A DNA stretch of 40,971 nt from Thermoguttaceae bacterium (GTDB lineage Bacteria > Planctomycetota > Planctomycetia > Pirellulales > Thermoguttaceae). The notes beneath the pieces are model-generated. The model made no database searches and was not told where the DNA came from. It saw nothing but the letters and a program-made list of their open reading frames with translations. Location of the stretch: positions 1-40,971 of the forward strand of contig JAFRFG010000004.1 of the NCBI GenBank assembly GCA_017434455.1, given 5' to 3'. Position 1 is the stretch's first letter, and every line of letters starts with the position of its first letter. Both the position numbers and the translations under genes were made by a program. This document shows, piece after piece, positions 25,050 to 31,679 of the stretch.

Positions 25050-25313
25050 ATGTCCAGTGAACTAAGTTCTCTGCGTGTTCTCTTTGACTTTGCCTTAATT
25101 CCGTGGGCGATTTTTAGTTTTTATAGGGTCGTTCACGCTTGGCGAAAGATCCGAGAGATCGCCGATTACCACGAATGTACCTGGTGGGGGGCCGTTCGGA
25201 TGATCGCCGAAGATACACAGTCCAAAGCGGATACCAACGGAATGTTTCCCGTGCGTATCCTCGCGGCAATCATCTTCATCGCCGTCTTGATCTACTTGAT
25301 TGTCTCCCACTAA
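25050..25313 (+). CDS. 87-residue two-helix membrane protein, copy C
   Basis: It begins MSSELSSLRV and has the same length as copies A and B. The same central motif is present (T-W-W-G-A-V-R-M-I-A-E-D at residues 44-55, aligned without gaps to TRWGAIVHLADN), and the two flanking helices are at about 8-29 and 68-86. Overall identity to A and B is low, so it is an older relative. GGAGG lies seven bases before the ATG. The following 236 bases hold the tail of a short minus-strand frame (ending RTGAPIIL) of unknown origin and no clear gene. Confidence 0.7.
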   Translation: MSSELSSLRVLFDFALIPWAIFSFYRVVHAWRKIREIADYHECTWWGAVRMIAEDTQSKADTNGMFPVRILAAIIFIAVLIYLIVSH

Positions 25314-25549
25314 ATCAGAGAATTATCGGCGCGCCGGTTCTCTCGATCTGTTCGAAGAACGCTCGTTTCATTCCCATAAACCCGTCATAAAATGACGCCC
25401 TATAACATATTGATATTCTGAATCACCGTACAGAGATAAGGAGCGATTCCACGGTGTTTGTTCCTTTCTTCATCTTAAGGTGCCATCACACCGAACCCCC
25501 ATAGTCAATGGCCAAGATCATACCGTCGGCCGCGGCAGCACCACCGGTA

Positions 25550-25578
25550 TTGTCTTTTTCACTATCATGTTTTATAAT
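25550..25578 (+). promoter_or_regulatory. Promoter of mini-gene C
   Basis: TTGTCT (25550-25555), exactly 17 bases, perfect TATAAT (25573-25578). Confidence 0.7.
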
Positions 25579-25601
25579 CCCAAAATCGAGGAGGATGTGT
25601 T

Positions 25602-25739
25602 ATGCTGCGCAAAACACCCATGTGGTACCAAATGTTTGAGGTTGTTGCCTCACTTATTTTTTGGCTGGTTTCAACATTTGGGGCCACCATTCTGTTTTGC
25701 TACCTCTTCGCTCGGGATTACCTCGGATGGTTTCAATAA
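25602..25739 (+). CDS. 45-residue single-helix membrane mini-protein C
   Basis: MLRKTPMWYQMFEVVASLIF and onward, with one long hydrophobic helix (about 12-36) and a short LFARDYLGWFQ tail. AGGAGG lies seven bases before the ATG and a consensus promoter lies just upstream. The pattern K-x-P-x-W-Y-x-hydrophobic matches mini-protein A. The function is unknown. Sequence from 25740 to 26028 shows no gene I can support, only a weak hairpin at 25943-25970. Confidence 0.6.
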   Translation: MLRKTPMWYQMFEVVASLIFWLVSTFGATILFCYLFARDYLGWFQ

Positions 25740-26028
25740 CTTCTCGAACATCCGCCGCCACAGTTCCGATCTCTCGAACTTCCCCAGGCGGAGAGTTCCG
25801 TTCGTTTGTTCCCCGGAAGACATCTTCCTAGGGAACCCCACCTCTTCGTACCGTTCTCCTCAATCCGGCCTCCGCGCGGGGAGCATAGACTGATTTTCCG
25901 TTGATTTTAGGCACGGCCCCGGAATTTGCCCCTTTGGGAAACGTTTTTCGCCCAAATCTGGGTCAAAAACAGGAACACCAACAAAAAGAAACCGCGCGGA
26001 CTCCCGCAAAACAAGTACATAAAAAAAT

Positions 26029-26069
26029 ACACCCACTCCGATTCGAACGGAGAACCTTCGGTTCCGTAG
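26029..26069 (-). other. tRNA-Arg 3' half, probable prophage attachment site
   Basis: The minus strand reads like the 3' half of a tRNA-Arg: anticodon-loop CTACGGA (ACG), stem strand ACCGA, variable AGGTT, T arm CTCCG-TTCGAAT-CGGAG, then TGGGTGT and A. The 5' half is missing; upstream bases (TTTAA) do not pair with ACCGA. The 3' side faces the chromosome and the 5' side faces the phage, as expected for the att fragment left when a prophage enters at a tRNA anticodon loop. An inverted repeat (GCGAAACG/CGTTTCGC, 26131-26148) lies just inside. Confidence 0.6.
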
Positions 26070-26198
26070 TTAAACACTCTGTTTTATTTCACGTCACGCT
26101 CGCTTAAGCAAAATTCCCTGGTTTTTAGGGGCGAAACGCTCGTTTCGCGGGGTCTATGATACTCACACGGGGCGGATTGTCAATAAGCCAAAAAGTGG

Positions 26199-27266
26199 TC
26201 AAGTTCTTTTCTCGATTATCCAATAGGTATGCGCAAAGGCGTTTTGGTCTTTGTCGATAAAGAATTCGAGCCAGTGATTTCCGGGGTCGAGCTCGGTTTT
26301 CGGGGTCTGGTCGCGGGGTTGCTGAATCGTGCCGATCTCGACGCCGTCGACGTGGACGCGGACCGGTTCTCTGGCGTTGCCGGTGGAGTTCACGCAGCCG
26401 GCGACAGTCACCGGCTCGGTGATCGCGACGGCCAGCGCGCTCGGGGCGTGGGCGCTGAGGATGGTCGTTCGTTCGTCTTCTTTGATATCCGCCTTTCGGC
26501 CTTCATAGCCGAGATATCCTCGGCGGCCGAGGCGGCCGAACGCGGCTTTGAATGACCGGACCTCGGCCAGCGGCGGATATTCGCGTGCGTAGGATCCGGT
26601 GTAGGCCCACGAGTTGAGCTGCGTCTGCTTGCCGCAGATGTCGGATTTCCCGGCCGATTGGAAGACCAGCTGCGGGATCGACAGATAGCAGTGGTAGGCG
26701 TGATTGCCGTAGTCGTCCAGTTGTTCATGGAGTTCGCCCAGCCAATGGTCGATATGATGCTTTTTCTGCCGCTCGCCGAGATCCTGCAAGCGCTGAAGGA
26801 CTCGAACCGCGCCGCGGCGGGACCAGAGCGTGGCGTGATTGCGGTTGCAGTTTCCGCAGCGGCCAAGCACGTCGGTGATCTTCACCGGAGGCACCCGGTC
26901 GGCATGGAGTGCCTGCCAGCCCAAATAGAGCTGGTCATAGTCGGCGGGGAGGTCTTTCAACACCATCCCGAGCTTTTCGCCGAAGTTCTCGGCGAAACAG
27001 GCGTCGTCTTCGAAAATCAGAAAGTTCTCCACGCCGGTGCGAACCGCCTCGGTCAGTATCGAGAGGTGAGACAGATAACAGCCGTAAGCGCCTCGGCCGA
27101 CGTCCCAGCTTTTCGGCGGCGAAAAATCGTTTCCGTCGCAGGCGACGAACCTGGTCAGCGGCAGGTCGACTCCGGCCGCATTCCAGGCGTCCTGAACAGC
27201 GGTCCAGCGATCCTCGCGGCGCGCGAGGTTGATGACGTAAACCCTGGAAATATCCTCGATTTTCAT
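26199..27266 (-). CDS. GT25-like glycosyltransferase
   Basis: The 355-residue protein starts MKIEDISRVYVINLARREDRW, the typical start of glycosyltransferase family 25 (LPS and procollagen galactosyltransferases). It has YGCYLSHLSI and the acidic FLIFEDDACF metal-nucleotide motif at about 90-100, and a beta-rich C-terminal part (about 260-355) that looks like an added binding domain. AAGGTGA precedes the ATG at 27266; an upstream in-frame ATG at 27353 lies in the gene spacer. It is the last gene before the attachment site. It could modify host surface sugars (lysogenic conversion) or phage proteins. Confidence 0.75.
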   Translation of the reverse strand: MKIEDISRVYVINLARREDRWTAVQDAWNAAGVDLPLTRFVACDGNDFSPPKSWDVGRGAYGCYLSHLSILTEAVRTGVENFLIFEDDACFAENFGEKLGMVLKDLPADYDQLYLGWQALHADRVPPVKITDVLGRCGNCNRNHATLWSRRGAVRVLQRLQDLGERQKKHHIDHWLGELHEQLDDYGNHAYHCYLSIPQLVFQSAGKSDICGKQTQLNSWAYTGSYAREYPPLAEVRSFKAAFGRLGRRGYLGYEGRKADIKEDERTTILSAHAPSALAVAITEPVTVAGCVNSTGNAREPVRVHVDGVEIGTIQQPRDQTPKTELDPGNHWLEFFIDKDQNAFAHTYWIIEKRT

Positions 27267-27306
27267 GTTTTCACCTTCCATGGAGGGGAAATTTTGTTCT
27301 CGGCAC

Positions 27307-27549
27307 CTAGGTTCCCGGTGACAAATTCGGGGTGAAATAAGCGCATTTTTCACGGCAGCAGAACTTCCCGCGGACGTAGACGAAGGAATCGTCTCCGGGG
27401 ACAGTCTGCGTGTGGAAGTCGACCGGGGAGCGGATCACCTTATCGGTGAGCTGGCGAAGCCGCGGGGGGCAGCGGCACTCGATCTTGTGGCACTGACAGC
27501 GGCCGGCCCACCGCTCGCCGGTGTCGGTGCCGTATTTGCAATCAGTCAT
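27307..27549 (-). CDS. Small cysteine-rich phage protein
   Basis: An 80-residue basic protein with paired cysteines (QCHKIECRC near 20-27, FCCREKC near 63-69), possibly a metal-binding knuckle. GAGGTGA lies upstream of the ATG at 27549, and the gene overlaps the previous stop. I do not recognise a family. Confidence 0.6.
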   Translation of the reverse strand: MTDCKYGTDTGERWAGRCQCHKIECRCPPRLRQLTDKVIRSPVDFHTQTVPGDDSFVYVRGKFCCREKCAYFTPNLSPGT

Positions 27550-28057
27550 CAATCACCTCAGCGGTCCAGATGTTGTTCTTGTAGTCGCGCCTGACTTTCC
27601 GGAAGATGATCGACGCCTCGCCGTCTACGTACTCAATCGCTTTGATCCGGACGGCTCCGAACCACCAGTAGTATGAGTCCCAACGGGACGAACTGCTGCC
27701 CTCTTCAGTCGTGGGCATAGCGGCTGCCGGCCCTGCCGGCGTCAGACCGCGCGCAAACACCCAGTCGTCCCGGGGCGCGTCGGCCAGCAGCGCGGCGAGT
27801 TGCTCGGTGGTGTAGTCGGGGCAGCAGAACCGCCCCTCGGTGATATCCACGCGAACATCGCCCTCAAGCTGATACTCGTGCCGATGCCGCATCACGGTAT
27901 TGCGCAGCGAGGCGTACTGGGGCGCGACCGAGATCCAGGAGTGGTTGCCCTTCTCTATTGTCGGCGGCCGGTTGATGAGGAACGCCCGGCGGTCCGGATC
28001 GGTGACCGCCAGGAAATCGAGGACCGGAAAACCAACAGCATCCGTGCAAAGGTTCAT
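27542..28057 (-). CDS. Phage protein of unknown function (171 aa)
   Basis: It starts MNLCTDAVGFPVLDFLAV and contains a Ser-rich stretch (EEGSSSSRWD, about 118-127) and aromatic beta-like segments at the C-terminus. AGG lies about seven bases before the ATG. It sits between the fibre module and the cysteine-rich protein. It may be a fibre accessory or chaperone; no family is recognised. Confidence 0.6.
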   Translation of the reverse strand: MNLCTDAVGFPVLDFLAVTDPDRRAFLINRPPTIEKGNHSWISVAPQYASLRNTVMRHRHEYQLEGDVRVDITEGRFCCPDYTTEQLAALLADAPRDDWVFARGLTPAGPAAAMPTTEEGSSSSRWDSYYWWFGAVRIKAIEYVDGEASIIFRKVRRDYKNNIWTAEVIDD

Positions 28058-28068
28058 CGTTATACCTA

Positions 28069-28482
28069 TTATGGAGTGAAAGTATTGGAGTAAAACGACT
28101 GATACGCCGCTTTCGCTGCGCCTTGGTACGTCATCGTATAGGAGCCCGCCGGAATCACGAGCTCATCGCATAGATCACTGAAAATCGTGCCTCCCGACCA
28201 GCCGTTCTTCGGTACCTGAACGACGATCGGTGAGGAGATCGTTGCCGTGTAGGGAGTCGAGGAATAGGAATCCGCGATCGGGTCGGGCATAATCGGATAA
28301 CCGAGCGCGCCGAGATCGACCGAGTTCACTTTGCTGTTGTAGCTTAAGTTGAGAATCGTCTGCCTCCAGGGGTGAGTCTGAGCGGTTGTATCGGACCAGT
28401 CGTACTCGACCTGAATCTGCCAGGAATCGACCTCGGCACACTCGGCGCAGCACCCGCAGCCGTCGATAATCTCGGTGGTCAT
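28069..28482 (-). CDS. Phage protein of unknown function (137 aa)
   Basis: It starts MTTEIIDGCGCCAECAEVDS with four close cysteines, then a beta-rich body with 'VPKNGWSGGTIFSDLC'. Its ATG overlaps the stop of the fibre gene (ATGA), so translation is coupled. It could be a small tail or fibre-tip protein; no family is recognised. Confidence 0.6.
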   Translation of the reverse strand: MTTEIIDGCGCCAECAEVDSWQIQVEYDWSDTTAQTHPWRQTILNLSYNSKVNSVDLGALGYPIMPDPIADSYSSTPYTATISSPIVVQVPKNGWSGGTIFSDLCDELVIPAGSYTMTYQGAAKAAYQSFYSNTFTP

Positions 28483-30500
28483 TCGGCCCCTCCTCCTCCG
28501 CCTTCGCCGCTGCTGCTGCTTTCGCTTAAGGTCACGGCGTTCGACTGTTCGGTTTCGATGGTCGGCTCGACGGTCTGGATATCGCCCATAACCACGTCGG
28601 TTTTCTTCACGACCGTTTCCAGCGCGAGGTTCGCGGTCGACGGTTGGAGACTGACCGCGAGTTTATCGCTGACGAGGTCCTGCTGCCGCAGCACGTTGGC
28701 GGTCGTCGGCGTGACGCCGGTCAGGTACGGTCCCGCGCCGGACAGAGACAGCGTCGTGGTGGTCGTCGAAAGGACCGGCGGGGTGTAGTTGATGCCGAGC
28801 CGCGCCTTCGTGACGACGAGCTGGCCGTTCTGGCAGGATATCCCGGTCACCACCTCGATTCCTCCCGACTCGACGGTCGTCAGCGCCGCGGATCCGTTGG
28901 TTAAGCTGGCGGACGCCAGGGGAGCGACTCCTGCGGACCCTCCGAGCGAGACCGATCCGGAGGCCGTGGCGATCGAGGCGACGACGCTGGTTCCCGCGCC
29001 GGCCGAGGCGATGACATCGACGGCGCTGTTGTCGGACGAATTATTGACGAGCGTCGCCGTCGTACTGTCGGTCAAGACTTTGGCCGAGACGGTATCGCCG
29101 GAGCCGGCCGGCTTATAGCAGCCGACGCCGCTGCCGACGTCGACGACCACCTGCGAACAGTCCGAGCGGCCGCTGCCGTCGGCGCGGTCGATCTTCTCGA
29201 TCAGCGAGGTGATCGGCGAGGTCGTCGGCTCGGAGGAAGATTCGGAAGAACTCGACGAGCCGCTCGAATCGACCTTCGAGAGGACCGCCGATTTTATCGC
29301 GTCCGATTGAGTGAAGCGGCTGTAGTCGCAATCCTCGCCGTCATCGCCGGGATCTCCCTTATCGCCCTTAAGCTGAGCGATCTGTCCCGGCGTGAGGTTA
29401 TCGAACGAAACGGTCCCGTCCTGGCCAGGATCCCCTTTATCGCCCTTCTCCCCCTTAAGCGATTCCTGCTGCGCTGGGGTCAGCGAGGCGAACGAAACAG
29501 TCCCATCCTGGCCCGGATCCCCCTTGTCCCCCTTATCACCCTTGTCCCCCTTATCGCCTTTATCTCCTTTGGCCCCCTGCGGCCCGGTCGCTCCGGTATC
29601 CCCTTTAGGTCCCTGCGGTCCCTGCGGTCCCTGCGCGCCGTCGGCGCCGTCGGCACCATCTTCACCCGGCTCGCCCTTCATTGCCGCCTGCTGTTCTTCG
29701 GTGAGCGAATCCCATAAGTCCTGCCAGATCTCCGATCGGGAATCAGACCCTTCCTCACCGGTCGAGTCCCATAACCCATCCCAAAGGTCGGATAATATAC
29801 TGCTACTGTCCAGGAAAGCGTCACAAATGCTTCGGGGCGTGACGGTACAGGTGAATGTATAGGTATTCTCGGCCAGTGAAATGCTGATACCGGTACCGGC
29901 CGCGAGATTCTTCGTTCCTATATTGACGGCATTCCAATCATCGGGGTAGGCGGTATGAGTGTCCCCGGAGATTGTCAGCAGCGGAGCTGAATTAAAGGTG
30001 ATATTTCGGATATAACCGATCCCATTGACGTGAAACCCGCGCCAGTTGATTTGGCCGATCATCTGATCGCCGGCGGTCGAGTGCGCGCAAGCGCCGCCGT
30101 TTACGTTTTCTAAGAAATCGCCGCAGCGGATATGCGGCGTGAGCATAATACCACTAGTGGCTGTCCCGGATACAATATTCGGACCGTCGAAGTAGATCGC
30201 GCCAACGTCCGGCCCGCCGGTCAGCACATCCCACCGGCCGCGCCAGATGATCCAGACGACGTCATCTTCTTTGAGTTCCTGGGCGCTGTAGACGGTGATC
30301 TCGGTCTCGGCGTCGTCGTCGAGCTTCGCCGACGCCTGACCGCCGGAGATATCTTCGGTCAGCGTCGCCTTGCGGACGAGGTAGAAGAGGGATTCCCGGC
30401 GCGAAGAATCCAGACCCGTTGGCTTAGACCATATCTCGCGCATCGTGGCGTTGAGCCGACGCGCGTAATCCGGGGACATGCCGACGATTTTTTCGTCCAT
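28479..30500 (-). CDS. Tail fibre with collagen-like repeats
   Basis: The 673-residue protein has a globular N-terminal part (1-225, probably tail attachment) and a short helical linker. Two collagen-like Gly-X-Y blocks follow (about 276-333 and 350-391, with runs of GDK), broken by a TVSFxxLTPxQ segment that itself occurs twice. A Ser-rich linker (about 400-420) and a repetitive Thr/Ser-rich C-terminal part to a Gly-rich end complete the chain. Collagen-like triple helices are common in phage fibres and trimerise them. The start MDEKIVGMSPDYARRL lies beside the divergent cassette at 30508. Confidence 0.8.
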   Translation of the reverse strand: MDEKIVGMSPDYARRLNATMREIWSKPTGLDSSRRESLFYLVRKATLTEDISGGQASAKLDDDAETEITVYSAQELKEDDVVWIIWRGRWDVLTGGPDVGAIYFDGPNIVSGTATSGIMLTPHIRCGDFLENVNGGACAHSTAGDQMIGQINWRGFHVNGIGYIRNITFNSAPLLTISGDTHTAYPDDWNAVNIGTKNLAAGTGISISLAENTYTFTCTVTPRSICDAFLDSSSILSDLWDGLWDSTGEEGSDSRSEIWQDLWDSLTEEQQAAMKGEPGEDGADGADGAQGPQGPQGPKGDTGATGPQGAKGDKGDKGDKGDKGDKGDPGQDGTVSFASLTPAQQESLKGEKGDKGDPGQDGTVSFDNLTPGQIAQLKGDKGDPGDDGEDCDYSRFTQSDAIKSAVLSKVDSSGSSSSSESSSEPTTSPITSLIEKIDRADGSGRSDCSQVVVDVGSGVGCYKPAGSGDTVSAKVLTDSTTATLVNNSSDNSAVDVIASAGAGTSVVASIATASGSVSLGGSAGVAPLASASLTNGSAALTTVESGGIEVVTGISCQNGQLVVTKARLGINYTPPVLSTTTTTLSLSGAGPYLTGVTPTTANVLRQQDLVSDKLAVSLQPSTANLALETVVKKTDVVMGDIQTVEPTIETEQSNAVTLSESSSSGEGGGGGAE
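29400..29680 (-). repeat. Short tandem repeats coding for Gly-X-Y
   Basis: Nine-base units of the CCCTTATCC/CCCTTGTCC type (plus strand) repeat through this stretch and code for GDK and GPQ triplets. Such repeats can change length by slippage, altering fibre length. Confidence 0.75.
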
Positions 30501-30507
30501 ATCGCTA

Positions 30508-30536
30508 TTGCCTTTTGTTTAGGGATTGATTATGAT
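30508..30536 (+). promoter_or_regulatory. Promoter of membrane cassette B
   Basis: TTGCCT (30508-30513), 17 bases, TATGAT (30531-30536), conserved with copy A including flanking bases. It points against the direction of the phage genes. Confidence 0.75.
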
Positions 30537-30557
30537 CCGGTCTTGGAGGTTGTGTAT

Positions 30558-30821
30558 ATGAAAGAGTTTATGAATGATCCTGTGTGGTTTCAATTAATCT
30601 TCTATGCGTGTCTTGTCATTAACATAGTGTTATTGTTTCCCTACACGGATATGCGTGAGTATCTTAAATTAGCCAAAAAGCGACATTACACCCTTTGGGG
30701 TGCGATTGTCCATTTGGCAGACAATATGGAGACGGAAACGGACTCGCCGTTATCTTATTATTTCTTCGATTTCCTTACTGTTCTTATCGTTATTCTGCTG
30801 GTTGTCTTTCTTTTTCGTTGA
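30558..30821 (+). CDS. 87-residue two-helix membrane protein, copy B (prophage moron)
   Basis: It begins MKEFMNDPVW; helices are at about 10-28 and 67-86, with the shared core TLWGAIVHLADN and TETDSPLSYYFFDFL. GGAGGT lies eight bases before the ATG. It is the only plus-strand gene in the prophage. It is squeezed between the fibre start (30500) and the distal tail gene stop (30823, one base apart), and carries its own promoter, the hallmark of a moron expressed in the lysogen. The function is unknown; superinfection exclusion would fit a small membrane protein, but that is inference. Confidence 0.8.
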   Translation: MKEFMNDPVWFQLIFYACLVINIVLLFPYTDMREYLKLAKKRHYTLWGAIVHLADNMETETDSPLSYYFFDFLTVLIVILLVVFLFR

Positions 30822-30822
30822 T

Positions 30823-31668
30823 TTATGACGCACTAGGAGTCGGCCTAGGAAGCCCCAACAACGCCATATTAAACGCCGGCTGATTCTGAAACTCCTTATA
30901 GACAGCCACGTTCGAGATCCCGCCCATTCCGTTTAACAGTGTTGGCGTTTCCTTCGGAGATCCGTCGTCATTCAGAATCCGAACGGGATAGCCGTTATAC
31001 AGGTAGTAATAGCCAGCGTCCGCTTTAAGGACATTCCAGCCGAACGGGTTCGCCTTTATGACAACACTCGTGTCCCATTCCGAATTGATGTAATCGTGGT
31101 TGTAAGAGAGCGAGTCGAATAGCAGCTGACCCGTGTCGTACCCCCACAGTGGACTGTCATTAATGTTCTTCTCCCATTTTGCCCAACATTCGGGGTTGAA
31201 TGTTAGTTTTAAGGAGAACGTCCACACCGGGATAGGAACCTGCTGAACAAGGCCGTCCTCGTACATATCACCGACACTGTTCATATTGACCACATCGTTC
31301 ACATCCGCAGCTCGGACACGCTGCATAACCTCACTGCTGCGTGAGACCGACGCCGTGGAAGTCACTTCCCCCGCTTCTTGATTCCCCGAGGCATGTCCCA
31401 CGGTGGCGATGACCGTCCATTTATACTTTCCGTTGATACGGTCCGAACCGGAACGCTGCGCCTGGACACTCTGGATATAACCCCGCGCTCTGGTACTGCC
31501 GACGGTATCTCGATAGGAGGGAAGGCCATTCGCGGAAAGGATAGCGTTAATGTCCGAATAAGACGCTCCGCTGTAACTGTCGCTCAGAACCTCGTACTCC
31601 ATCGTTCCGGATAACCAACCGTCGACGGAGGTAATGGATGTTTTGACCTTTCTGACCGTTTCTGACAT
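30823..31668 (-). CDS. Distal tail-like phage protein
   Basis: The 281-residue protein follows the tape measure gene, the place of distal tail proteins in siphoviruses. It is rich in beta-type segments with many Asn/Trp residues ('WTFSLKLTFNPECWAKWE') and ends GGISNVAVYKEFQNQ..., the part found again as a remnant at 23327-23443. AAGGAGG lies seven bases before the ATG. The family is assigned from position, not from a motif. Confidence 0.6.
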   Translation of the reverse strand: MSETVRKVKTSITSVDGWLSGTMEYEVLSDSYSGASYSDINAILSANGLPSYRDTVGSTRARGYIQSVQAQRSGSDRINGKYKWTVIATVGHASGNQEAGEVTSTASVSRSSEVMQRVRAADVNDVVNMNSVGDMYEDGLVQQVPIPVWTFSLKLTFNPECWAKWEKNINDSPLWGYDTGQLLFDSLSYNHDYINSEWDTSVVIKANPFGWNVLKADAGYYYLYNGYPVRILNDDGSPKETPTLLNGMGGISNVAVYKEFQNQPAFNMALLGLPRPTPSAS

Positions 31669-31679
31669 CTCCGTCCTCC

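Larger units (their letters stand above)
22883..25739. mobile_element. Accessory island with phage remnants
   Basis: Between the intact tenI and the prophage edge lies a patchwork. It contains AT-rich mini-membrane-protein genes with their own promoters, a broken phage tail gene, a nuclease gene, and a second tenI 3' end. The AT-rich coding around 23010-23330 contrasts with GC-rich neighbours. The order tenI-3'-end, spacer, 87-codon gene, mini-gene occurs twice (22801-23614 and 24734-25739), which points to an old tandem duplication or two successive insertions at the tenI 3' end. No integrase or transposase is visible. Confidence 0.55.

Noticed and set aside
26029..26130. Complete tRNA gene on the minus strand
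   Set aside because: T arm and 3' half are good, but no 5' acceptor strand, D arm or pairing anticodon stem can be found upstream.
29400..29680. CRISPR-like array
   Set aside because: The units are 9-base coding repeats for Gly-X-Y in one reading frame with no spacers of constant length.
30132..30821. 229-codon plus-strand frame ending in cassette B
   Set aside because: Its first two thirds are antisense to the fibre gene; only the last 87 codons are conserved.
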